Shown in pieces: positions 27,762 to 35,295 of a DNA stretch of 64,000 nucleotides (positions within the stretch are counted from its first letter, which is position 1; every line of letters starts with the position of its first letter). This stretch comes from Halopelagius inordinatus. GTDB taxonomy: Archaea; Halobacteriota; Halobacteria; Halobacteriales; Haloferacaceae. The notes beneath the pieces were generated by a model, which was not told the origin of the DNA, searched no databases, and was given only the letters and a program-made list of their open reading frames with translations. The translations under genes were made by a program, and so were the position numbers. Where the stretch lies: assembly GCF_900113245.1 (NCBI RefSeq), contig NZ_FOOQ01000006.1, positions 1 through 64,000 of the forward strand. Reading direction: 5' to 3'.

Positions 27762-27964
27762 GATATCAGATATCGAAACCAATTAACATGAACTTTTCCC
27801 GAACGGGATCAGAACGCGCTCGTCGAGTGGGTATCGAGTACGGCGACCGAGTCCATCCCAATGCGGTCCGACGTGCCCCTCCGTCGAACGGGACGACGTC
27901 TTCTGGGAGTGAGATTTTCGGTGGCTTGCACGCTCTGAACGTGACTGCGGTCGAGCCGTCCGGA

Positions 27965-28771
27965 TTACTGCCACGGCGCACCGTCACGCTCGACGAACCG
28001 TTTGCGCTGTTCGATCGCGTCGATACTGGCGATGTCGTTTTCGTCTAATTCGAGTTCGTTCGAGGCGAGGTTGTCTTCGAGGTGTCGGCGTGAGGTGGCC
28101 TTCGGGATGGCGACGACGTTATCGTGACTCGTCACCCAACTGAGACACACTCTGGCGGGGGAGGTTCCGTGCCGGTCCGCGATATCGCGAATCGTCGGGT
28201 GATCGAGTGCCTCGCCCCGTGCGAGCGGTGAGTACGCGACTAGGTTGTAGTCGCGTCTCTGCGCATCGTCTATCAGTTCCGGTTGGGGCAAGAACGGGTG
28301 CAGTTCCACTTGGTGTGCGAACAGGGGTGTTTCGAGGGTCCGTCTCGCCTCGTCAAGGAGATCGATATCGAAGTTCGAGACACCCACGTTCCGGACGAGG
28401 CCGTCGTCAACGAGGTCATCGAACGCCCGCAACGTCGCCGTAGCCTCGTAATCACCGACTGGCCAGTGGACGTACAGAAGGTCGAGATATTCGACACCCA
28501 GCCGGTTCATGCTCGCATCGGCTTCCTCTATGACTTCGTCGTACGTCAGCCCCCCCGTGACCGGGTGGATCTTGGTGGCGAGGAACACCTCCTCGCGAGG
28601 GACCGCGGCACGTTCGATGCCCTCACCGACAGATTGTTCGTTCCCGTAGTGCTCTGCGGTGTCCACGTGCCGATATCCCAATTCGAGGGCAGTTCGGACC
28701 GAATCTGCGCACTGCTCTGGATCCGAGTTCTGCCACGTTCCGATTCCGATGGGGGGCAGTGTTGCTACCAT
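27965..28771 (-). CDS. Aldo/keto reductase
   Basis: A 268-residue NAD(P)H-dependent oxidoreductase with the full catalytic tetrad: Asp37 and Tyr42 (HVDTAEHYGNE), Lys67 (ATKIHP) and His102 (YVHWPVG). Other family marks: GLVRNVGVSNFDIDLLDEA, HPFLPQPELID, and the cofactor 3'-phosphate area VAIPKATSRRHLEDN near the C-terminus, suggesting NADPH use. It precedes the dehydratase on the same strand with 203 bases between; the longer gap argues for a separate promoter for the dehydratase. It probably reduces a sugar or ketoaldehyde, with broad specificity likely. Confidence 0.9.
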   Translation of the reverse strand: MVATLPPIGIGTWQNSDPEQCADSVRTALELGYRHVDTAEHYGNEQSVGEGIERAAVPREEVFLATKIHPVTGGLTYDEVIEEADASMNRLGVEYLDLLYVHWPVGDYEATATLRAFDDLVDDGLVRNVGVSNFDIDLLDEARRTLETPLFAHQVELHPFLPQPELIDDAQRRDYNLVAYSPLARGEALDHPTIRDIADRHGTSPARVCLSWVTSHDNVVAIPKATSRRHLEDNLASNELELDENDIASIDAIEQRKRFVERDGAPWQ

Positions 28772-29332
28772 ACATCATATCCTCGGACGTGAGTGTAAAC
28801 CCTTTCGTCGGGAAGGTAGGCCGAGAAACCGAGGTAGCTCGGTTCTACTCGTTCGTCGATTCTCCGATTTTATGATACTCGCGTAGACGATCGACGGAGT
28901 CACCGCATCGACGAATTTGCGTTTGTCATCGGTCGTCGCGGAGGGTGCCCCCAGATGGATGAGCGTTTCGCGGGCTGTAACCCCGGGATTTCGTGGCTGC
29001 CATCGGCTGGGAGGAGGGTACAGCGCGGACCCCGTTAAATTCACTTTCGTGTAGTCATCTACACGTAAGTATGAAGAACCAAGGCGGATTCCCCCTTCAC
29101 AGGCTTTCTCCCCCTGAATATCTGGAATCCAGCGTATCACAGCAGATAAATCAATCATATAGTGCTATACAAAATCAGCCGCTTGGAAGTTCGAACGATT
29201 CGGCTCTTATCAGACATTCCACCACGCGCCTAACTCTCCTCAAGAATGTCGACAGTCTACCCAGGACACATCGTATTCGATATAATCTGAATCACCTCAA
29301 ATTATTTCTGTATTGACGGTGTAAGCGTAGTC
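28772..29332. other. Intergenic region before cassette 2, with an imperfect palindrome
   Basis: This 561-base stretch has lower GC than its surroundings and no convincing gene. Open frames at 28775-29158 (minus) and 28993-29316 (plus) show no family motif. It contains the inverted repeat at 29043-29070 and, near 29297-29305, an AT-rich box placed about 30 bases before the HTH gene at 29333. Its base composition resembles decayed mobile DNA. Confidence 0.4.
29043..29070. repeat. Imperfect inverted repeat, 12-base arms
   Basis: The arms read ACTTTCGTGTAG and CTACACGTAAGT, separated by TCAT. They pair at 11 of 12 positions. It lies about 260 bases ahead of cassette 2 and could be an operator, a hairpin terminator for nothing obvious, or the end of a mobile element. 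Confidence 0.5.
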
Positions 29333-29851
29333 ATGAACGACGAACCGGATCGAAGCTGGACTGACGGCCTGTCGGCGGCCGAGCGCGTCGAAGCAGTCGC
29401 ACTCACCGTCAGTGAACCTCGAACGGCCAACTGGATCGCCACAGAGGCTGAGGTTGCCCACGAGACGGCGGCGAAGTACCTCAAACGCCTCACCGACGAC
29501 GGCAAACTGAACGCGGATACACGCGGCCAGCAGACCACATACGAGCCTGATCCCGTGGGTCAGTACCTCATCGAGATGCGCGAACTCTACGAAGACCATT
29601 CACCTGACGACCTCGCCGCGAGTCTCGAAGAGATGAACGAGCAGATTCGAACGTGGAAGACCGAGTACGATGTCGAAACCCCCAACGAACTCCGTGCGAG
29701 CCTCGGGAGGATAGACGACGTCGAAGATGAGCGCGAACGTCGTCAGGCGGCCCGCGAGTGGGACCACCTCGAGACGCGCCGTCGCCTAGTCGAAGACGCG
29801 CTCCGGCTCTACGACCGCTTCCCCGGTGAGCGGCGCTCTGCCTCCGCATGA
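29333..29851 (+). CDS. Helix-turn-helix protein of the DUF7342-like type (cassette 2)
   Basis: A 172-residue paralogue of the gene at 21255-21788. It has the winged-helix motif TANWIATEAEVAHETAAKYLKRL at about 31-53, TRGQQTTYEPD for the wing, then DHSPDDLAASLEEMNEQI and a charged coiled-coil C-terminus with many Arg and Glu. The stop overlaps the start of the following gene (ATGA), so this copy is translationally coupled while copy 1 has an 8-base gap. Likely a DNA-binding antitoxin or repressor of its own cassette. No target is known. Confidence 0.75.
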   Translation: MNDEPDRSWTDGLSAAERVEAVALTVSEPRTANWIATEAEVAHETAAKYLKRLTDDGKLNADTRGQQTTYEPDPVGQYLIEMRELYEDHSPDDLAASLEEMNEQIRTWKTEYDVETPNELRASLGRIDDVEDERERRQAAREWDHLETRRRLVEDALRLYDRFPGERRSASA

Positions 29852-30288
29852 ATCCTGGAGCGGAAAATCCGGCTCTCTATCGGACGCTCAAGGACGTACT
29901 GGAGCGGCAAGCCGAGGCCGTCTCTGTCTGGTTCGAACCAGACGCGATCCAGAAACGGTATCTCGCCGCTGAGATCGACCCACAGCGAGTCGTTCCGCCG
30001 ACCGGACCTGAGTCACCACAACTCGAGGTCCATTGGAAACTGACGCCGCCCCACGACGAATTCAGAATCGACTACGCCGATCCGAATCAGGAGTTCCATT
30101 GCGGCTGGCACCAAGATGAGGCTCACAACGATCTCGGCGCGGCGCACTTTCAGTACCAGACTGTTTCGATGGAGACGCCACATTACGAGGAGGCCGTGTT
30201 CGAAGCAGAGTCTCCTCCGAAACTCCTCTGGGAGTGCTGTAATGATCTCTTCGAGACCGTGATTCCCGACTATACAGCAGAGCTCTAA
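29848..30288 (+). CDS. TumE/DUF6516-like protein (cassette 2 partner)
   Basis: A 146-residue protein overlapping the HTH gene by four bases. The N-terminal half is a helix (LYRTLKDVLERQAEAVSVWF), and the C-terminal half is strand-rich with the conserved cluster FHCGWHQDEAHND and LGAAHFQYQ at about 83-104. The layout and Trp/His cluster match the cassette 1 protein, although overall identity is low, so the two have diverged far. If the family is the TumE type, it may be an RNA-targeting toxin; the annotation is by pattern and operon context only. Confidence 0.65.
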   Translation: MNPGAENPALYRTLKDVLERQAEAVSVWFEPDAIQKRYLAAEIDPQRVVPPTGPESPQLEVHWKLTPPHDEFRIDYADPNQEFHCGWHQDEAHNDLGAAHFQYQTVSMETPHYEEAVFEAESPPKLLWECCNDLFETVIPDYTAEL

Positions 30289-30620
30289 TTCACGTCTCGG
30301 TGTAGGGAGGCGCAGCTCTACTACCCCTCGGGAGGTTCATCTTGAACAGTATCAGACACGCCGTATGCATTGAGAACGCCGGTCTCAACTCCTGTGTACA
30401 AGTGATAACACAGAGGTTCCCAGAGTAGGGTTCTCCAAACCACCATTGTTGTCGGCAGACTACCTCTAGAGATGGACGGTAGTGACGAGTTCGAACCGAC
30501 GACAGAAGACGCTCATATTCGGTCACCCGGCGTTCGCGAACGGCGGTTCTCGTTCTCGCGGGTCCTTCGCAAAACGATTCAGAGACGATCACGGACTAGC
30601 GCTTACGCACTAATCGGCGC
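30289..30620. other. Intergenic stretch after cassette 2, no gene seen
   Basis: No open frame here has both a usable start and haloarchaeal composition. The plus-strand frame from 30472 runs into the small membrane protein but its first 60 codons look non-coding. Confidence 0.4.
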
Positions 30621-30630
30621 AGAATATATC
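30621..30630 (+). promoter_or_regulatory. TATA-like box for small membrane protein
   Basis: AGAATATATC is centred exactly 26 bases before ATG 30652, so it defines that ATG as the start of a leaderless gene rather than the upstream ATG at 30472. Confidence 0.55.
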
Positions 30631-30651
30631 CAGTCTTGGCCTCTCTCGGGT

Positions 30652-30819
30652 ATGAGCCTTCGGTACCTTCTGTACGGCATCCGGATTCTCCTCGGCTTGG
30701 CTCTCGCCGTAGCCGGATTCGTGGAGGGAGACAGCGTTACGATAGTCGCATGGTTGGTCGTTGCAGTTTCTGGCGCTATTTCGTTCTGGAACGACTCAGG
30801 TAGGTGTCTCGCAGTATAA
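30652..30819 (+). CDS. Small two-segment membrane protein, unknown function
   Basis: A 55-residue protein, MSLRYLLYGIRILLGLALA at the start, with two hydrophobic segments (about 5-25 and 29-46) joined by a short acidic turn FVEGDS. The start is set by a TATA-like box 26 bases upstream. Haloarchaea encode many such short membrane proteins, mostly uncharacterised. It lies alone between cassette 2 and a decarboxylase-like gene on the other strand. No homologue recognised. Confidence 0.55.
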   Translation: MSLRYLLYGIRILLGLALAVAGFVEGDSVTIVAWLVVAVSGAISFWNDSGRCLAV

Positions 30820-31117
30820 CGGATATATCGAGCGGGCGTTTCAGAGTCAATACTGGATAAACCGCCTCTACCACCGACCACCGTCACGAAATCGAGTGAT
30901 ACGTACGTCCTCGATTGCGGCCCCCACGCGAACGAGAGTGTACCGCTCCGCCTTCTGAAGGTAGTTACGAACTATCGAGTCAGTCCTCGGGTTCTCGGCC
31001 CGGTCTCGGCGAGTTTCCGGACAGGTCGCTCGGCGTGACTTCCCCTGTCTGCCCTGGCGCTTCACGGCTACCTCGTGGATATCGGTCGAAGCGACGAGGA
31101 ACCCCGTTCGAGTATCA

Positions 31118-32758
31118 TCAGTCTTGCATCCAAGCGGTCGCCTGCGGTTCTGCGGGGTCGGTCTTCGTCTCGACGAGGACGGGTTCGTCGGTCCCGACGG
31201 CTCTCGTGACCTCCTCGCGGATTTCCTCCGGCGCGTCGGCCCGCGCGGTCTGCATGCCCATCCCCGCCGCGACGGACGAGAAGTCGATCGGCGCGTGACT
31301 CCACCCGTACTCCTGCGGTTGCAGTTCGTAGTTCCGCTCGGCTTCCTCGCTTATGATCGCGTAGTCGGCGTTGTTCAGAACGATAACCGTGATGGGAAGA
31401 TCCTCCGAGACGGCCGTGTGGAGTTCGTGTACGCACATCATCAGTCCTCCGTCCCCGGTCAAACTGACCACCGGAGAATCGGGATTCGCCAACTGCGCAC
31501 CGATCGCAGAGGGCAGTCCGGTTCCCATCGTCGCCCACGACCCAGGGTTGACGTACCGTCGGGGACCGGAGGCGTCGAACGCGTTGAGAGCCCACACCTT
31601 CGACCCACCGGCGTCGGCGGTCACGATGGTCTCGTCGGGCAGTACCTCCCGGACCGTTCGGAGCGCTTCGACGGACGTGATCGGCGGTGTAGAGCCGACC
31701 AGCCTCTCCAGTCGGGTCTCCGTCTTCGTGTTCACGTCGTTCGCGCGGGAACGGTCCCCGGCGCTTCGAACCGCGCGCTCACGCAACGAAGAGTCCAGTT
31801 CGGTGAGCGTCTCGCGTGCGTCCGCGACGATTCCGAGTTCGGGTTCGTATCCGGTTCCGAGGTCACCGGCGTCGAGAGTAACGTGAATCAGTGACTCGGG
31901 AACCTCGACGGACCACCCCCGAGTCGCGAGCGCGTCCAGATCGGTCCCGACGGCCAGCGCGACGTCCGACTCGCCGATGCACGCTAAGAGCTCGGTGCTC
32001 GCGCTCCCGCCCAGCGCGCCGATACACAGTTCGTGAGCGCCCGGTAGCACACCCTTCCCCTTGTACGTCGTGACGACGGGCGCGTCGAGTCGCTCCGCAA
32101 CGGCGCGCAACTCCTCGCTCGCCTCGGCGGAGCGGATACCCCCGCCGGCGACGATAATCGGTCGCTCCGACGCGGCGAGTCGTTCCGCGGCGTTCTCTAT
32201 CGCCTCGTCCGGCGGGGAACGACTCGCCGAACGCGTCCTCGAACCGGGGTCTGCCAGAGCGACGTCCATCGGCAGGTAGTTCTTCGGAATCCCGACGCGA
32301 ACCGGCCCCATCGGCGGGGTTTTCGCGGCCTCGATCGCTCGTTGCACCTCGACGAGCGTCGACTCGGGATTCTTCACTACGACGTTCCGTTTCACCACGT
32401 TGTCGTACGTATCCGGAGGCGTTTCGTGAATCGCGTCGCCTCCGCGAAGCTCCGGTTCGGTCTCTATCGCGACGTGGAGAAGCGGCGTGCAGTCGTTCAG
32501 TGCGTTCTTCAGGCCGTTCATCGCGTTCATGTCCCCCGGACCGGGAACGACGACCGTACCCGCCATCTCGCCGCTCGTTTCGGCGTACCCCCACGCTTGG
32601 TGAGAGACCGCGGTTTCGTGCCGCGCGGTCACGAACCGGAGCGAGTCGTCGTCGTCGATAGCCTCGTTGAGCGGGAGAGACTGCTTTCCCGGGATACCGA
32701 ACACGGTGTCGATACCGTTCGCTACGAGACAGTCGACGACGGCTCTGCTGACGCGCAT
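31118..32758 (-). CDS. Thiamine-diphosphate-dependent enzyme, acetolactate synthase-like
   Basis: A 546-residue three-domain ThDP enzyme from ATG 32758; the open frame extends 31 codons more without coding character. N-terminal PYR domain with the cofactor glutamate Glu48 in ARHETAVSHQAWGYAE, a central Rossmann-like domain (PIIVAGGGIRSAEASEEL) and a C-terminal PP domain with the ThDP motif GDGGLMMCVHEL ... NNADYAII. It lies next to an IclR regulator on the same strand (32894-33685), 136 bases downstream of it. The family includes decarboxylases and carboligases (acetolactate synthase, sulfopyruvate or oxalyl-CoA types); no FAD-site marks are evident and no small subunit is near, so a catabolic decarboxylase is more likely than branched-chain synthesis. 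A TATA-like box lies near 32783-32792. Confidence 0.85.
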   Translation of the reverse strand: MRVSRAVVDCLVANGIDTVFGIPGKQSLPLNEAIDDDDSLRFVTARHETAVSHQAWGYAETSGEMAGTVVVPGPGDMNAMNGLKNALNDCTPLLHVAIETEPELRGGDAIHETPPDTYDNVVKRNVVVKNPESTLVEVQRAIEAAKTPPMGPVRVGIPKNYLPMDVALADPGSRTRSASRSPPDEAIENAAERLAASERPIIVAGGGIRSAEASEELRAVAERLDAPVVTTYKGKGVLPGAHELCIGALGGSASTELLACIGESDVALAVGTDLDALATRGWSVEVPESLIHVTLDAGDLGTGYEPELGIVADARETLTELDSSLRERAVRSAGDRSRANDVNTKTETRLERLVGSTPPITSVEALRTVREVLPDETIVTADAGGSKVWALNAFDASGPRRYVNPGSWATMGTGLPSAIGAQLANPDSPVVSLTGDGGLMMCVHELHTAVSEDLPITVIVLNNADYAIISEEAERNYELQPQEYGWSHAPIDFSSVAAGMGMQTARADAPEEIREEVTRAVGTDEPVLVETKTDPAEPQATAWMQD

Positions 32759-32893
32759 ACCGCTGCTGTCTTCGAGGCGGCTATTAAGCGTAGCGTTGGA
32801 CCGACGACGACCGGTCGTCAGTCGAGCAGTCGAGACGCGCTCCGAACCCACGTCGATGGGTCGGAAACCGCCCGCAGAGAGGTTCGCTCGGCG

Positions 32894-33685
32894 CTACGAG
32901 TGCGCGAGGTTCAGTTCGAGTTCGTTGACGACGCTCCGAAGGAGGTTCGGTATCTCCGTCTCGAATCGCGCGTCCGTGAGTCGGTGCGTCGGCCCGGCGA
33001 CGGCGAACGCCCCGAGGACGTCCCCATCGGGGCCCGTAACCGGGACGGCGACGGATCGGAGACCCTCGGTGCTCTCCTCGTTGTTGAACGCGACGCCGCG
33101 CTCTCTGACCTCCGCGAGTTCCTCGAACAGCGTCGCTTCGTCGCCGATGGTGTGCGGTGTGGTCTTCGGGAGACCGTACCGGTCGAGAATCTCGCGTATC
33201 CACTGGTCCGAGCGCCGAGAGAGGATCGCTTTTCCCGCGGCGGTCTGGTGGAGGTAGAACCGACGCCCCACTCGCCCCCGCGAGTAGACGCCGCCTTGAC
33301 TCACGTCTCGGTAGAGAACGACCGCTCTCCCCCGCTCTTCGACCGCAAACTGGACGCTCTCGCCCGCTTCGCTCGCGAGTTCGCGCAACTTCTGCGTTAT
33401 CTCCCTCGACGCCGGTATCTGTGCGCGGGCGTGGGCTCCGAAGTCGAGATAGCGGAGTCCGATGCGGTACTCGTTGCCCTCTTTCACCACGAAATCGTGC
33501 TTCACGAGCGAGCGGAGGTGCTTGTGAACCGAACTCTTCGACAGGCCCGTCTCCTCGGCCAGTTCGGTCACGCCCGCCCCGTTTCGCTCTCGAAGCGCTG
33601 TCACGACGGCGAACGAGGTATCGATGCTCTGAATCGTCGAGCCCTCGGTCTCCGGGTTCGCTCCTCCGGGTTTCCAGTCTTCCAT
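32894..33685 (-). CDS. IclR-family transcriptional regulator
   Basis: A 263-residue regulator. ATG 33685 (MEDWKPGG) is preferred over GTG 33700 because an AT-rich TATA-like box is placed 32 bases before it. The N-terminal winged helix (GVTELAEETGLSKSSVHKHLRSLVKHDFV) is followed by the IclR effector domain: VQFAVEERGRAVVLYRDVS, FYLHQTAAGKAILS, REILDRYGLPKTTPHTI, ERGVAFNNEESTEGLRSVAVPV and GAFAVAGPTHRL. It likely senses an acid intermediate. The nearest target is the ThDP enzyme just downstream on the same strand; the divergent glutaryl-CoA dehydrogenase operon is 448 bases away and may also be controlled. Confidence 0.9.
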   Translation of the reverse strand: MEDWKPGGANPETEGSTIQSIDTSFAVVTALRERNGAGVTELAEETGLSKSSVHKHLRSLVKHDFVVKEGNEYRIGLRYLDFGAHARAQIPASREITQKLRELASEAGESVQFAVEERGRAVVLYRDVSQGGVYSRGRVGRRFYLHQTAAGKAILSRRSDQWIREILDRYGLPKTTPHTIGDEATLFEELAEVRERGVAFNNEESTEGLRSVAVPVTGPDGDVLGAFAVAGPTHRLTDARFETEIPNLLRSVVNELELNLAHS

Positions 33686-33712
33686 CGGTCGGTCTCTCAC
33701 GCTCCGAGCACA

Positions 33713-33721
33713 TGATTATTT
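33713..33721 (-). promoter_or_regulatory. TATA-like box for IclR regulator, decides the start
   Basis: Plus-strand TGATTATTT centred 32 bases before ATG 33685, but only 17 bases before GTG 33700. This supports the shorter reading of the regulator. Confidence 0.45.
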
Positions 33722-33928
33722 CCCATCGAGAAACTGCTACAATGTTCGTTTCCGACGGGCGAACGCTCGTTCGGACCGCGTCGGCCGGTTATCGACGCGC
33801 AACCGCGTACGAGAGAGGTTTTAAGGCTCTCTCCGACTCGATCGCGGTCCGAGAGGCGACGAAGTCGCCGAGCCGCGTTCAAAATCTCGCGCTCCGGTGT
33901 TTCACGGTGAGTAATCGCTTCCGGTTAT

Positions 33929-34054
33929 ATGTGCACCGCCGACTACGAGACGGACGATGAGGTCGAACACGCGGTCGGAGACCACCCGGACGGAGACGAC
34001 GCCGCGTGCTCCTCGAACTGTACGCGTGACGCAGTCTCCGAGGAGTGCTCGTAG
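33929..34054 (+). CDS. Candidate small acidic Cys-rich protein (41 aa)
   Basis: A 41-residue frame that begins MCTADYETDDEVEHAVGD and ends with a CSSNCTRDAVSEECS region. Thirteen of 41 residues are Asp or Glu and four are Cys (2, 27, 31, 40); the CxxxC pair is like a small zinc-binding protein. Third codon positions are nearly all G or C, the pattern of real genes here. The nearest in-frame stop is 18 bases upstream, so ATG 33929 is the only start. There is no clear TATA box at the expected distance. Haloarchaea encode many such zinc-finger microproteins, but I cannot name a family. It lies between the IclR gene and the acyl-CoA dehydrogenase. Confidence 0.35.
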   Translation: MCTADYETDDEVEHAVGDHPDGDDAACSSNCTRDAVSEECS

Positions 34055-34133
34055 AATCTCTGTCCGGTCTTCGAGTCCGCGACGATGCGAAAACGGTATT
34101 ATCTGACAGTTATAATTACGAACGGTACTCAAA

Positions 34134-35294
34134 ATGCTCGACTACCTCGACCTCGGTGCGGACCTGACCGACGAAGAACGACTCATACGAGACACGGCCC
34201 GAGAGTTCGTCGACGAGGAAGTGCGTCCGGACGTCGGCGACCACTACATCGAGGGGACGTTCCCGACCGAACTCATCCCGGAGATGGGCGAGATGGGGTT
34301 CTACGCGCCGAACCTCGACGGATACGGCCTCCCGGGCGTCTCTGAGACCGCTTACGGCCTGCTGATGCAGGAGTTGGAAGCGTGCGACTCCGGCCTGCGG
34401 TCGATGGCGAGCGTCCAAGGTGCGCTCGTCATGTACCCAATATACGCGTACGGGAGCGAGACGCAAAAGGAGACCTGGCTCCCGAAACTCGGAACGGGCG
34501 ACGCCGTCGGCTGTTTCGGACTGACCGAACCCGAACACGGGTCGGACCCCGCGGGAATGGAGACGCACGCGGAGCGAGACGAAGACGGCTGGGTGCTCAA
34601 CGGGTCGAAGACGTGGATAACGAACTCGCCGATAGCCGACGTCGCGGTCGTCTGGGCGAAAGACCGCTCGAACGACGACGCGGTTCGCGGCTTCCTGGTC
34701 GAAACCGACCGCGACGGCGTGACCACGAACGAGATAAAAGAGAAACTCTCGCTGCGCGCGTCCATCACGGGCGAGATAGGCCTGAACGACGTGCGGATAC
34801 CCGAGGAGAACGTGCTCCCCGGAGTCGAGGGGATGAAGGGACCGCTCTCGTGTCTGACGCAGGCTCGCTACGGAATCGCGTGGGGTGCGGTCGGCGCCGC
34901 CCGCGACGCGTTCGAGACGGCCCGAGCGTACGCGAAAGACCGCGACCAGTTCGGCGGCCCCATCGCGCGGTTTCAGCTCCAACAGGAGAAGCTAGCCGAG
35001 ATGGCGACCCAGATAAGCCTCGCCCAACTGCTCGCCCACCGCCTCGGCGACCTGAAGGAGCGCGGCGACCTCACGCCGCAGCACGTGTCGATGGCGAAAC
35101 GGAACAACGTCCGGATGGCGCGCGATCAGTGCCGCGTCGCACGCGAGATACTCGGCGGCAACGGTATCACGGCCGACTACTCGCCGATGCGTCACATGGC
35201 CAACATGGAGACCGTGTACACCTACGAAGGGACCCACGACATCCACACGCTCGTGTTGGGCCAAGACCTCACCGGCATCGCCGCGTTCGAGTGA
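34134..35294 (+). CDS. Glutaryl-CoA dehydrogenase-type acyl-CoA dehydrogenase
   Basis: A 386-residue FAD enzyme. It carries the marks that separate glutaryl-CoA dehydrogenase from other acyl-CoA dehydrogenases: Arg89 in SGLRSMASVQ, LVMYPIYAYGSE, CFGLTEPEHGSDP, and the base Glu365 in YTYEGTHDIHTLVLG near the C-terminus. Residues match the human enzyme segment by segment. It should oxidise and decarboxylate glutaryl-CoA to crotonyl-CoA, passing electrons to ETF. It is followed after one base by a CaiB/BaiF CoA-transferase, the type that makes glutaryl-CoA from glutarate. The pair thus resembles a glutarate or lysine/aromatic breakdown module; the inferred substrate needs assay. TATA-like sequences lie at 34096-34118. 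Confidence 0.85.
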   Translation: MLDYLDLGADLTDEERLIRDTAREFVDEEVRPDVGDHYIEGTFPTELIPEMGEMGFYAPNLDGYGLPGVSETAYGLLMQELEACDSGLRSMASVQGALVMYPIYAYGSETQKETWLPKLGTGDAVGCFGLTEPEHGSDPAGMETHAERDEDGWVLNGSKTWITNSPIADVAVVWAKDRSNDDAVRGFLVETDRDGVTTNEIKEKLSLRASITGEIGLNDVRIPEENVLPGVEGMKGPLSCLTQARYGIAWGAVGAARDAFETARAYAKDRDQFGGPIARFQLQQEKLAEMATQISLAQLLAHRLGDLKERGDLTPQHVSMAKRNNVRMARDQCRVAREILGGNGITADYSPMRHMANMETVYTYEGTHDIHTLVLGQDLTGIAAFE

Positions 35295-35295
35295 G

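Noticed and set aside
28775-29158. Minus-strand 127-residue frame
   Set aside because: It has weak codon bias, no motif and no promoter at the right distance, so it was not called as a gene.
30472-30651. Longer version of the small membrane protein
   Set aside because: A TATA-like box sits 26 bases ahead of ATG 30652, and the added 60 residues look non-coding.
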